Below are positions 36,506 through 45,214 of a DNA stretch of 64,000 nt, one piece after another; positions within the stretch are counted from its first letter, which is position 1; the number at the start of each line of letters is the position of its first letter. The stretch comes from Falsiroseomonas oleicola (GTDB taxonomy: Bacteria > Pseudomonadota > Alphaproteobacteria > Acetobacterales > Acetobacteraceae). The stretch is taken from the NCBI RefSeq assembly GCF_019029495.1, contig NZ_JAERQM010000001.1, positions 558,001 through 622,000 of the forward strand, given 5' to 3'. The notes beneath the pieces are model-generated. The model saw only the letters and a list, made by a program, of their open reading frames with translations, searched no databases and was not told where the DNA came from. A program made the position numbers and the translations under genes.

Positions 36506-39496
36506 ATGCCCAGAACACGCCCCCCGGACCCCGCAACGCCGCGCCCGGCCAGGGCCGCCGAAACCCTGCCGCGGCCGCATGACCCGGAGGCCGCCGCCCG
36601 GCTCGCCACCCGCTTCGCCGAGCGCGGGGCCGCCGAGCGTGGCTACGCCACCACGGCGGAAGGCGCCGCGCTGCTGGCCGCGCTGGGCGGGCACAGCGCC
36701 TATCTGGCCGATCTGGCGCTGCGCGAATCGGCCACGCTGCTGCGGCTGGCGGAGCGCGGCCCCGATGCGGCCTTCGCCCTGGCACTGGACCCGCTGGGCC
36801 GCGCCGACCCCACGGCGACGCGCGCCGGCGTCGCCAGCCTGCTGCGCCAGGCCAAGCGGCAGGCCGCGCTGATCGCGGCGGTGGCGGATATCACCGGCCT
36901 CTGGGCGCTGGACCGGGTGACGGGCGCGCTCTCCGACCTCGCCGATGCCTGCACCGACTATGCCTGCGCCCATCTGCTGCGGGAGGCGCAGTTGCGGGGC
37001 GAGTTGAAGCTGGCCGGCGGCGCCGCGAAGCATGACCCGCGCGCGACCTGCCGCGGCTCCGGGCTGATCGTGCTCGGCATGGGCAAGCTCGGGGGGCGGG
37101 AGTTGAACTACTCCTCGGATATCGACCTCATGCTTCTGTATGACCCGGAGGCGGCAACCTACGACAGCGACCGGGCCGGCGCCATCTATGTCCGGCTCGC
37201 CCGCGACCTTGTGCGGCTGCTGGAGGAGCGGACGGAGGATGGCTACGCCTTCCGCACCGACCTGCGCCTGCGCCCCGACCCGGCGGCGACGCCGCTCGCC
37301 GTCAGCCTGCCGGCGGCCATCACCTATTACGAGAGCATGGGCCAGAACTGGGAACGCGCCGCCATGATCAAGGCGCGGCCGGTGGCCGGGGACCGCGCGC
37401 TGGGCGAGCATTTCCTGCGCGAGATCCGGCCCTTCGTCTGGCGCCGCCACCTGGATTTCGCCGCCGTCGCCGATATCCATTCCATCAAGCGCCAGATCCA
37501 CGCCCATAAGGGCCATAAGGGCGCGCATGCGGAGGTGCAGGTCGCCGGCCATGACGTGAAGCTCGGCCGCGGCGGCATCCGGGAGATCGAGTTCACCGTC
37601 CAGGTGCTGCAATTGATCTGGGGCGGCCGCGACCCCGCCTTGCGCGACCCGACCACGCTCGGCGCCCTGGCGGCGCTGGCCGCCGCCGGCAAGATCGACC
37701 GGCGCGCGGCGGCGGACCTCGCCGACGCCTATGGCTTCCTGCGCCAGGTGGAACACCGCCTGCAGATGGTGGCGGACCGGCAGACGCACAGGCTGCCGGA
37801 GGATGCGCCTGGCCTGTCCAATATCGCCTCCTTCATGGGCTATCCCACGACGGAGGCCTTCAGCACGGCCCTCACCGGCCATCTGAAGCGGGTCGAGCGG
37901 CGCTATGCGGGGCTGTTCGAGGCCTCGCCCGAGCTGAGCTCTGCCGATGGCGCCCAGGGCGACCTGGTCTTCACCGGGGTGGAGGACGACCCGGCGACGC
38001 TGGCCACCCTGCGCGCGCTGGGCTTCCAGAACCCCCCCGCGGTCGCCACGACGGTGCGCGGCTGGCACCATGGCCGCACCCGCGGCACCCGCAGCGAAAG
38101 GGCGCGGGAACTGCTGACGGCGCTGATGCCGGCCCTGCTGGCCGCCCTGGCCCGCCAGCCGCAACCGGATGCGGCGCTGATGCGCTTCGACGCGGCCCTG
38201 GCGCGGATGAGCACCGGGGTGCAGGTCCTGTCGCTGCTGGCGCGCAACCCGGCGCTGCTGGATCGCCTGGCCTTCGTGCTGGGGGCCGCGCCGCAACTGG
38301 CGGATCATTTCGCCCGCAACGCGGCGGCGCTGGACGGGCTGCTGGCCGGCCACGCCGCCCCCGGCACCGACCCCGCCATTTCCCTGCCCGCTTTGGTCAA
38401 GGACGCCCGCTTCCTGGAGGAGGCGCTGGAGGCCGCCCGGCGCATGGTGACGGAGGGCAAGTTCGAGATCGACGCCGCCGCGCTGGAAGGCCGGCTGGAT
38501 ACCGATGCGGCGGGCCTCGCCCGCAGCGCCCTGGCGGATGCCGCGATCGGCGCGCTGCTGCCGCGCATCACCCAGGACTTCGCGAAGCGCCATGGCAAGG
38601 TGCAGGGCGGCGCGCTGGGGGTGGTGGCGCTGGGCAAGCTCGGCGGGCGGGACATGCTGCCGGGCTCCGACCTCGACCTGATCCTGGTCTATGACCATGC
38701 GGCGGAGGCGGCCGAGAGCACGGGGGGCGCCAAATCGCTCGCGCCCTCCCAGTACTTCGCGCGGCTGGCCAACCAGATGGTCGGCGCCATGACGGCGCCG
38801 GGGGCGGAGGGGCGGTTGTATGAGGTGGATATGCGCCTCAGACCCTCCGGCTCGAAGGGGCCGGTCGCCGTCTCGCTTTCCGCCTTCGCCCGCTACCACG
38901 CGGAATCGGCCTGGACCTGGGAACGCATGGCGCTGACCCGCGCCCGCTTCGTGGCCGGCGCGCCATCGCTGAAACGCAAGGTGGAGGCGGCGATCCGCCA
39001 GGCCCAGGCGCGCGCCGCCGATGCGGCCCAGGTGCTGGAGGATGCCCGGGCCATGCGCGCCCGGCTGCGGCGCGACCTGCCGGCGGACGGCCCCTGGGAT
39101 GTGAAGCACATGCCGGGCGGGCTGATGGAGGTGGAATTCATCGCCCAGGCGCTTCAGGTGGCCCATGCCCAGCGCCTGCCCGCCATCATCTCCCCCACCA
39201 CCCGCCTCGCCTTCGCCGCCTTGGCCAAGGCCGGTATCCTGCCGGCGGCGGAGGCGGAGGCGCTGGTGGAGGCCGACCGGCTGTGGCGCGCCATCACCGC
39301 GCATCTGCGCCTGACCGTCGGAAGATGGCCGGAGGAATCGTTGCCCGAGCCGGTTGCCCTCGCCTTGCTCTCGGCCACCGCGAAGCTGCTGCCGGAGCCG
39401 GCGGTTGACCAACCGGCGTTCCGCGCACAGATGCGCCGCGTCGCGCAGCAGGTGCGCGCCAGCTTCACCCGCCATATCGGCGACCCCGAAACGTAA
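36506..39496 (+). CDS. glnE: Bifunctional glutamine synthetase adenylyltransferase/adenylyl-removing enzyme
   Basis: GlnE adds and removes AMP on glutamine synthetase in response to PII proteins. The 996 residues hold the two nucleotidyltransferase modules. The N-terminal removing domain has GMGKLGGRELNYSSDIDLML, the C-terminal adding domain has ALGKLGGRDMLPGSDLDLIL, each with the G-S-x-D-x-D metal site. Linker and helical regions are of normal size. ATG 36506 is the first in-frame start. It is followed 12 bp later by bcp. Confidence 0.95.
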   Translation: MPRTRPPDPATPRPARAAETLPRPHDPEAAARLATRFAERGAAERGYATTAEGAALLAALGGHSAYLADLALRESATLLRLAERGPDAAFALALDPLGRADPTATRAGVASLLRQAKRQAALIAAVADITGLWALDRVTGALSDLADACTDYACAHLLREAQLRGELKLAGGAAKHDPRATCRGSGLIVLGMGKLGGRELNYSSDIDLMLLYDPEAATYDSDRAGAIYVRLARDLVRLLEERTEDGYAFRTDLRLRPDPAATPLAVSLPAAITYYESMGQNWERAAMIKARPVAGDRALGEHFLREIRPFVWRRHLDFAAVADIHSIKRQIHAHKGHKGAHAEVQVAGHDVKLGRGGIREIEFTVQVLQLIWGGRDPALRDPTTLGALAALAAAGKIDRRAAADLADAYGFLRQVEHRLQMVADRQTHRLPEDAPGLSNIASFMGYPTTEAFSTALTGHLKRVERRYAGLFEASPELSSADGAQGDLVFTGVEDDPATLATLRALGFQNPPAVATTVRGWHHGRTRGTRSERARELLTALMPALLAALARQPQPDAALMRFDAALARMSTGVQVLSLLARNPALLDRLAFVLGAAPQLADHFARNAAALDGLLAGHAAPGTDPAISLPALVKDARFLEEALEAARRMVTEGKFEIDAAALEGRLDTDAAGLARSALADAAIGALLPRITQDFAKRHGKVQGGALGVVALGKLGGRDMLPGSDLDLILVYDHAAEAAESTGGAKSLAPSQYFARLANQMVGAMTAPGAEGRLYEVDMRLRPSGSKGPVAVSLSAFARYHAESAWTWERMALTRARFVAGAPSLKRKVEAAIRQAQARAADAAQVLEDARAMRARLRRDLPADGPWDVKHMPGGLMEVEFIAQALQVAHAQRLPAIISPTTRLAFAALAKAGILPAAEAEALVEADRLWRAITAHLRLTVGRWPEESLPEPVALALLSATAKLLPEPAVDQPAFRAQMRRVAQQVRASFTRHIGDPET

Positions 39497-39508
39497 CCGG
39501 AGACACGC

Positions 39509-39976
39509 ATGTCCGCAGCCACCGAGGGCGCGCCCGCGCCGGATTTCGCCATGCCCGCATCCGGCGACCGCCAGGTCAGCCTGGCGGAGCTGAAGGGCAA
39601 GCCCTTCCTGCTGTACTTCTACCCGAAGGCCGACACCCCCGGCTGCACCAAGCAGGCCTGCGGGGTGCAGGAGGCGCTGCCCCAGCTCGGCAAGCTCGGC
39701 CTGACCGTGATTGGCGTCTCCCCGGACGCGATGAAGCCGATCGAGAAATTCGCCCAGAAGTTCAACCTGACCTTCCCGCTGGCCTCGGATGCCGACCACA
39801 AGGTGGCGGAGGCCTATGGGGTCTGGGTCGAGAAGTCGATGTATGGCAAGACCTACATGGGCATGGAGCGCAGCAGCTTCCTGGTCGACGCCGAGGGCCG
39901 CATCGCCAAGGTGTGGCGCAAGGTGAAGCCGGAGGCGCATGCCGCCCAGGTTCTGGAAGCCGCGAAGGGATTGTGA
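39509..39976 (+). CDS. bcp: Thioredoxin-dependent peroxiredoxin (BCP/PrxQ)
   Basis: 155-residue thiol peroxidase reducing hydrogen peroxide and organic peroxides. The peroxidatic and resolving cysteines sit five apart in TPGCTKQACGVQEAL, the atypical 2-Cys arrangement. The phrase FLLYFYPKADTPGCT is diagnostic. GGAG lies 8 nt before ATG 39509. The stop overlaps the next gene (TGATG). Confidence 0.94.
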   Translation: MSAATEGAPAPDFAMPASGDRQVSLAELKGKPFLLYFYPKADTPGCTKQACGVQEALPQLGKLGLTVIGVSPDAMKPIEKFAQKFNLTFPLASDADHKVAEAYGVWVEKSMYGKTYMGMERSSFLVDAEGRIAKVWRKVKPEAHAAQVLEAAKGL

Positions 39977-41052
39977 TGCAGCAGCAGGTCGGACAGGGGC
40001 AGGTTTCCGGGACGCCGGAAAAGCCGTTGAGCGCCGAGGCGGTGACCTGGGCCTTCCGCCTGCTGATCGGCCGCGACCCCTTCTCGCCGGAGGAGGTGGA
40101 GGCGCATCGTGGCCTGCGGGACATGGCAACCCTGCGCCGCGCCTTTTCCAATACCTGGGAGTTCTACGAGTTCTTCGACGCCGGCGTGGATGGCGTGCCG
40201 AGCTACGGCATGCCCAACTTCCTGCTGCGCCCCCCCGCCGACCCCGCCTTCCCGTTTCGCTTCGCCCCGCCGAGCCTGGAAGAGCCGGTCGGCCAGATGT
40301 GCACCGCCGCGCAATTCGACGATCCGTCCTTCACCGAGATCGCGGAAGCGATGGGCATGCAGCCCACCCGCAGCCGGCGTAGCTGGGAACAGACCTGGAT
40401 CGTGTCCCTGCTCGCCACGCATGGCATGATCGCGCCGGGCAAGCTCGGCCTCGGCCTCGGCGTCGGGCGGGAACGCATCCCGTCGCTGCTCGCCTCCCGC
40501 GGGGTGAAGGTGCTGGCGACGGACAAGGGCGATCAGCCCGAAGACGCTGCCCTGCCACCCGGCGCCCAGCACATGGCGCTGTTCCACCCCGATATCCTGC
40601 ACCTGACGGATTTCGAGGAGATGGTGGGCTATCGGCACGTCGACATGAACCACCTGCCCGCCGATCTCGACGGGCAGTTCGACTTCTGCTGGTCGGCCTC
40701 CGCGCTCGATCGCATCGGCTCCCTCGCCGCCGCCACGACCTTCCTGGAGGAGAGTCTTCGCCTGCTGCGCCCCGGCGGGCTGTCCGTGCACACCTTCAGC
40801 TTCAACATCCGCTCCGACACCGCCACGGTGGACCACCCCACCCTGGCCGCCCTGCGCCGGCGGGACCTGGAGGCCCTGGCCGCCCAGATCCAGGCACAGG
40901 GGCATGAGATGCTGCCGGTGAACCTGCATCCCGGCCTCGATCCGCTGGATGCCGAGGTCTCGGTGCGCCCGGATGGGCCGCCTCGGCCGAAATACCGTCA
41001 TGGCGCGCTGATCCTGACCTCCTTCGGCCTTGCCCTGCGCAAAGCGGGGTGA
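39976..41052 (+). CDS. SAM-dependent methyltransferase-like protein with DUF4214-like amino domain
   Basis: 358 residues in two parts. Residues 15-60 (VTWAFRLLIGRDPFSPEEV, then TWEFYEFF) resemble the DUF4214/phycobilisome-linker-like helices often attached to glycan-modifying enzymes. The rest is a Rossmann methyltransferase: glycine-rich LGLGLGVGRERIPSLLASRG, then VLATDKGD, and the late DFCWSASALDRIGS and LLRPGGLSVHTF. ATG 39976 overlaps the bcp stop by one base. With the FkbM gene downstream it may act on a surface saccharide; this is inference. Confidence 0.65.
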   Translation: MQQQVGQGQVSGTPEKPLSAEAVTWAFRLLIGRDPFSPEEVEAHRGLRDMATLRRAFSNTWEFYEFFDAGVDGVPSYGMPNFLLRPPADPAFPFRFAPPSLEEPVGQMCTAAQFDDPSFTEIAEAMGMQPTRSRRSWEQTWIVSLLATHGMIAPGKLGLGLGVGRERIPSLLASRGVKVLATDKGDQPEDAALPPGAQHMALFHPDILHLTDFEEMVGYRHVDMNHLPADLDGQFDFCWSASALDRIGSLAAATTFLEESLRLLRPGGLSVHTFSFNIRSDTATVDHPTLAALRRRDLEALAAQIQAQGHEMLPVNLHPGLDPLDAEVSVRPDGPPRPKYRHGALILTSFGLALRKAG

Positions 41053-41221
41053 TCGGCCATTCCCGCTGCGTCTCCGAACCTTCTTTTTTTTGAGCGCTTC
41101 GGCTACAGGGGCCGGGTGCCGGGCGGAGATGCCATCCCCCGCCTTGTCCTCGCCCGCGGGGCCGCATGCCCGTCCGGGCAGCGGCCGCCTGCGCCGCGCC
41201 CGATCGGAGACCGCTTGCCGG

Positions 41222-42124
41222 ATGCTGCGTGACCTGATGTCGTTGCCCAGCCGGCTGCTGCGCCTGCAGCAGCGGATGGAACATATTGTTGCCTATTTCG
41301 CGGCCCGCACACATCCGCTGCACTACACGCCCACCGCCTATCTGGGCGATCACACGGCGCTGACGGTCCTCCAGGGCCGGCTCAAGATGTTCGTCGACAC
41401 CCGCGGCAACGACCTGGCGCCCCATCTGCTGATCGACGGCACCTGGGAGACCAACTACACGACTCTGTTCGAGAAGCTGATCCGCCCCGGCGATACGGTG
41501 CTCGATCTCGGCGCGCATCTCGGCGTCTATACGCTGCTGGGTGCCCTGGCGACGGGGCCGACCGGGCGGGTCGAGGCCTTCGAGCCCAATCCGCGCTTCG
41601 CCGCCCTGCTCGCGCGGTCGCTGGCGGTGAACGGGCTGTCGGGCCATGCCCGGGTGAACAACATGGCGGTCGGCGCCGGGGAAGGCGTGGCGGAGCTGGT
41701 GTTTTCCTGGGCCTGGGGCGGCGGCGGCCATATCACCGTCACGCCGGGGCATGTGCCGGAGGGCGGCCAGACCGTGGCCTGCCGGGTGGTGGCGCCGGAC
41801 GAATTCTTCCCCGACCCCGACTTCCGCGTCGATGTGGTGAAGATGGATGTGGAGGGTACGGAGGCCCGCGCCATCTCCGGCATGCGCAAGCTGCTCGCCC
41901 GCTCCCCCAATGCCAAGGTGATGTTCGAATTCGCGCCGGGCATGCTGGCGGCGCAGGGCAGCAGCGCGAGCGAACTGGTTCAGCTTTTCAGCCAGTTGGG
42001 CTTTCGTTTCTGGAATATCGGAAACCGTTCCGAGTTGGAGGCGGTGGAACCCGCCACACTCGGCGCCATGACCGACGGTGTGCGCAACATCCTGGCGGCG
42101 CGGGAGCTTCCCGCCCTGGCCTGA
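41222..42124 (+). CDS. FkbM-family methyltransferase
   Basis: 300-residue SAM-dependent O-methyltransferase. The SAM site is VLDLGAHLGVYTLLGALA, with EAFEPNPRFAALL binding the ribose. The FkbM mark is DVVKMDVEGTEARAISGM. FkbM enzymes methylate sugars or other hydroxyls in secondary metabolites and surface glycans. ATG 41222 gives a normal amino helix; longer in-frame starts run into non-coding GC-rich sequence that includes an 8-T run at 41084-41091. Confidence 0.88.
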   Translation: MLRDLMSLPSRLLRLQQRMEHIVAYFAARTHPLHYTPTAYLGDHTALTVLQGRLKMFVDTRGNDLAPHLLIDGTWETNYTTLFEKLIRPGDTVLDLGAHLGVYTLLGALATGPTGRVEAFEPNPRFAALLARSLAVNGLSGHARVNNMAVGAGEGVAELVFSWAWGGGGHITVTPGHVPEGGQTVACRVVAPDEFFPDPDFRVDVVKMDVEGTEARAISGMRKLLARSPNAKVMFEFAPGMLAAQGSSASELVQLFSQLGFRFWNIGNRSELEAVEPATLGAMTDGVRNILAARELPALA

Positions 42125-42141
42125 CCACCGAGGAGGCCCCC

Positions 42142-43353
42142 ATGACCGCCCGCCCCGCCACCACCGCCGCCGTGCTCATCACCTGCGGCGTCTTGTGTGC
42201 GGCGCTGGCCATGGGGCTGCGCAATTCCTTCGGCCTGTTCCTGGCGCCGATGACGGAGGCCAATGTCTGGACCGCCTCCGGCTTCTCCTTCGCCATCGCG
42301 CTTCAGGTGCTGCTGAACGGCGTCAGCCAGCCGATCTGCGGCCAGTTGGCGGACCGCTATGGCGGGCGGGCGGTGGTGATGGGCGGGGCGGTGCTCTACG
42401 CCATCGGCATCCTGGGCATGCTGATGGCCTCGGCGCTCGGGGTCTTCACCTTCTTCGCGGGCGTGGTGATGGGGGTGGCGGTTTCCGCCGCCGGCATGCC
42501 GGTGATCATCGCCACGCTCACCCGGCTGCTGCCGGAATCGCATCGCGGCCGGGCGGTGGGGCTCGGCACCGCCGGTTCCTCCTTCGGCCAGTTCCTGGTG
42601 GTGCCGCTGGCCGGCATCGGGCTGGGCACGCTGGGCTGGGAGGTGACGCTGGCGCTGATGGCCGCCACCGCCCTGATGATGATCCCCCTCGCCTTGCCCC
42701 TGGCCGAGCCGCCGCGGCCGAAGGTGGCGCCCAAGGATGAGGAAACGGCGCGCCAGGCGCTGTCCCGCGCGCTGCGCACGCCGAGCTTCTGGTACCTGTT
42801 CTTCGGCTTCTTCGTCTGCGGCCTGCACATCTCCTTCCTGACCACCCACCTGCCCGGCTTCGTGCATTACTGCGGCCTGCCGGTGGCGGTGGGCGCCGGC
42901 GCCATCGGGCTGATCGGGTTGTTCAACATCGGGGGATCGCTGGCGGCCGGGGAGCTGACGCAGCGCTGGAAGCGGCGGGAACTGCTGGTCATCATCTATG
43001 CCGCACGGGGCGTGCTGATCACCGGCTTCATGCTGGTGCCGAAGACGACGACGACGGTGATGATCTTCTCCGCCCTGATGGGGCTGCTGTACCTGTCCAC
43101 CGTGCCGCCGACCGTGGCGCTGGTGGCGCGGAATTTCGGCACGCGCTGGCTGGCGACCATTTTTGGGCTGGTCTTCCTGGGGCACCAGCTCGGCGGCTTC
43201 ACGGGCGCCTTCATGGGCGGCGTGGTGCTGGATATGACCGGGTCCTACGACATGATGTGGTGGATCGGCGTGGGGGCCTCGGCCTTCGCGGCGCTGGTGC
43301 ATCTGCCGGTGAAGGACCCGCCGTTGCCGAAGCCGGCGGGGGCGACGGCTTAG
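42142..43353 (+). CDS. Major facilitator superfamily transporter (OFA/monocarboxylate-like)
   Basis: 403 residues with 12 predicted membrane helices and the MFS loop signatures GQLADRYGGRAVVMGGAVLY (between helices 2 and 3) and TRLLPESHRGRAVGLGTAGSS (between helices 4 and 5). The central loop EPPRPKVAPKDEE separates two six-helix halves. Similarity in arrangement is to oxalate/formate and monocarboxylate porters. GAGGAGG precedes ATG 42142. Substrate unknown. Confidence 0.85.
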   Translation: MTARPATTAAVLITCGVLCAALAMGLRNSFGLFLAPMTEANVWTASGFSFAIALQVLLNGVSQPICGQLADRYGGRAVVMGGAVLYAIGILGMLMASALGVFTFFAGVVMGVAVSAAGMPVIIATLTRLLPESHRGRAVGLGTAGSSFGQFLVVPLAGIGLGTLGWEVTLALMAATALMMIPLALPLAEPPRPKVAPKDEETARQALSRALRTPSFWYLFFGFFVCGLHISFLTTHLPGFVHYCGLPVAVGAGAIGLIGLFNIGGSLAAGELTQRWKRRELLVIIYAARGVLITGFMLVPKTTTTVMIFSALMGLLYLSTVPPTVALVARNFGTRWLATIFGLVFLGHQLGGFTGAFMGGVVLDMTGSYDMMWWIGVGASAFAALVHLPVKDPPLPKPAGATA

Positions 43354-43417
43354 AGTCCCTCGCGGGGCGGCGGCTCGGAGGCGGCCCTTCCGAGCAATGC
43401 CACCCGCAGGCGGGGCT

Positions 43418-44509
43418 TCAGGCCATATGCTGCCGGAAGAACGACGCCAGCTTTTCGAACGGGATGAGATCCACCCTGTCGTACAGGTCCACATGTCCTG
43501 CACCCGGCACGTAGTGAAGCTCCTTCGGCTCCGCTGCGCGCCTGTAGGCGTCTTCGCTGAACTCTCGCGAGTGCGCCTGGTCCCCCGTGATGAACAGCAT
43601 CGGACGCGGCGAGATCGTCTCGATGTCGTTGAACGGATAGAAGTTCATGAACCCGACGTTGCTGGTCAGCGTGGGATGCGTCGTGCGCAGCGGCGACCCG
43701 CCCGCGGGCGTGAACTCACCCCGCGGTGTGCGGTAGAAGTCGTAGAACTCGCGCTGGACCGGGTGGGTGTCCGCCGCCAGCGCATGCACCGTCCCGCCGG
43801 TATAATGCGTCTCGCCACCGGCGAATTCCGCATAGCGCTGCTGGGCGGCCACCGCGATGATCTGCTTGCGCTGCTCCACCGTCTGCGACTTGTTGAGCGC
43901 ATCGCGGGTGGCAGCACCCATGTCGTACATGCTGACGGTCGCGATGGCGCGCATGCGGGGGTCGATCTTGGCGGCGCTGACGACGAAGCTGCCACTGCCG
44001 CAGACCCCGATCGCGCCGATCCGGTTCCGGTCGATGAAGGGCCGGGTGCCGAGAAAGTCCACCGCGGCGCTGAAGGCCTCGGCATAGGCATCGGGCGCCA
44101 CCAGATTGCGGGGTTGGCCCTCGCTCTCGCCCCAGAAAGGGAGGTCGATGGACATCGCCACAAAACCCTGCTCCGCCATCTTGGTGGCGTAGAGATTGGC
44201 GCTCTGCTCCTTCACCGCGCCCATCGGATGCCCCACCACGATCGCCGGAGTCGCCGCGTTTCGGTCGAGGCCGTTGGGCGTGAAGAGGTTGCCTGCGACG
44301 TTCATCTGGTACTGGTTCTTGAAGACGACTTTCTGCGTGGTCACCCGGTCGCTGGTGTAGAAGTTGTTGGCGCCGTTCGACATGTCCTGGGCCTTTGCGG
44401 AGGGGAGGTTGAGCATCGACAGGGCGGCGGTCAGGTGCAGCAGGCCGCGGCGGCTGAGATCGCCAGCCGGGTTGCGGGCCTGCTCCGGACCTTCGAGGGT
44501 GTCATTCAT
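43418..44509 (-). CDS. Exported alpha/beta hydrolase of the dienelactone-hydrolase type with Cys nucleophile
   Basis: 363 residues starting with a twin-arginine-like leader (SRRGLLHLTAALSMLNLPSAKAQ, cleaved near residue 41). The nucleophile elbow is GVCGSGSF, so the nucleophile is cysteine as in dienelactone hydrolase. Asp is in LFITGDQAHSREF and His in PGAGHVDLYD. AAGGAGATA precedes ATG 44509. It follows the cyclophilin-like gene by 148 bp on the same strand, and a divergent LysR gene probably controls both. Confidence 0.8.
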   Translation of the reverse strand: MNDTLEGPEQARNPAGDLSRRGLLHLTAALSMLNLPSAKAQDMSNGANNFYTSDRVTTQKVVFKNQYQMNVAGNLFTPNGLDRNAATPAIVVGHPMGAVKEQSANLYATKMAEQGFVAMSIDLPFWGESEGQPRNLVAPDAYAEAFSAAVDFLGTRPFIDRNRIGAIGVCGSGSFVVSAAKIDPRMRAIATVSMYDMGAATRDALNKSQTVEQRKQIIAVAAQQRYAEFAGGETHYTGGTVHALAADTHPVQREFYDFYRTPRGEFTPAGGSPLRTTHPTLTSNVGFMNFYPFNDIETISPRPMLFITGDQAHSREFSEDAYRRAAEPKELHYVPGAGHVDLYDRVDLIPFEKLASFFRQHMA

Positions 44510-44657
44510 CGGCGTATCTCCTTGCGGTGCATGGGGTTTGAATCCATCAGCGCGCCTGCGCGCAGCTTCATGGCGGGGACCGCACCAGACATCGGGGCGT
44601 CGGATGCGATGCCGTGGGCACGGTCATCACGCGCCAGGCCCGGCGCAGCCATGGCCG

Positions 44658-45071
44658 TCACCGGCCGCGCTCGACACGGATGGTGACGGCGCCCGGTCGG
44701 TCGAAGATCGAGACATCGCCGGTGACGCGGCCGAGCACGATGATGCCGGGTGATGGAACGCGGCCGCTTCGGGTGTAGACTACGAAGTCGCTCGCGCCCC
44801 ACAAACCCAGGGTTCCGGCCGCGAAGTCCACCTGCCGTTCTGCCGAGGGCAGGGCCTCGGGCAGCCGGCCGGTCTTCTCCTGCCGAAGGTGGTCGCGCAT
44901 CGGGATCGACAGCGGCAGCATCTGAACGAGCCGGCGCGTCGCGGCGTTGTCGGCAAGCTCGGCGACGACCTCGCCCCACTCGGACGATATCCGGATGCGC
45001 TCCTGGGCCGTGGCGGGTCCCGCCGAGAGGGAGGCGGTCAGGACCGCCGCCCCGATGATGGATTTCAGCAT
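44658..45071 (-). CDS. Exported cyclophilin-like fold protein
   Basis: A 137-residue protein with a signal peptide (residues 1-23, MLKSIIGAAVLTASLSAGPA). The mature part matches the small cyclophilin-like domain: ELADNAATRRLVQMLPLSIPM, then EKTGRLPEALPSAE and PSPGIIVLGRVTGDVSIF. The function of these domains is unknown; isomerase residues are not evident. ATG 45071 has GGAGAAG about 7 nt upstream; longer in-frame starts would cross the operator of the divergent LysR gene. Confidence 0.75.
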   Translation of the reverse strand: MLKSIIGAAVLTASLSAGPATAQERIRISSEWGEVVAELADNAATRRLVQMLPLSIPMRDHLRQEKTGRLPEALPSAERQVDFAAGTLGLWGASDFVVYTRSGRVPSPGIIVLGRVTGDVSIFDRPGAVTIRVERGR

Positions 45072-45169
45072 GTGGTCTTCTCCAGGATGGAGCCGCGTCG
45101 TGGCGGCGGCCGGCCACGGCCCGATGCCTGTTGCAGGTGGCGGAACAGATGACAGGTGCGGTCCGGCGC

Positions 45170-45186
45170 GATTAGCCGGTAGAATC
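45170..45186. promoter_or_regulatory. LysR-type box between the cyclophilin-like gene and lysR
   Basis: ATTAGCCGGTAGAAT (45171-45185) has ATT/AAT arms, extended to GATT/AATC, and fits the T-N11-A rule. It lies 29 bp upstream of the lysR start in the only divergent gap of the locus. Confidence 0.55.
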
Positions 45187-45214
45187 CGCATGGACCTTGA
45201 AGCAGGACTTCATA

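Noticed and set aside
33150-36872. Plus-strand open frame of 1240 codons opposite the AsmA-like gene
   Set aside because: Its translation is Arg/Gln/Pro-rich low-complexity sequence; the opposite strand encodes a recognisable envelope protein.
36485-40129. Minus-strand open frame of 1214 codons opposite glnE and bcp
   Set aside because: Both glnE and bcp have complete motifs on the plus strand, and the antisense product has none.
41084-41091. Run of eight T after the methyltransferase gene at 39976-41052
   Set aside because: Only a weak 5-bp stem precedes it at the wrong distance, so it was not called a terminator.
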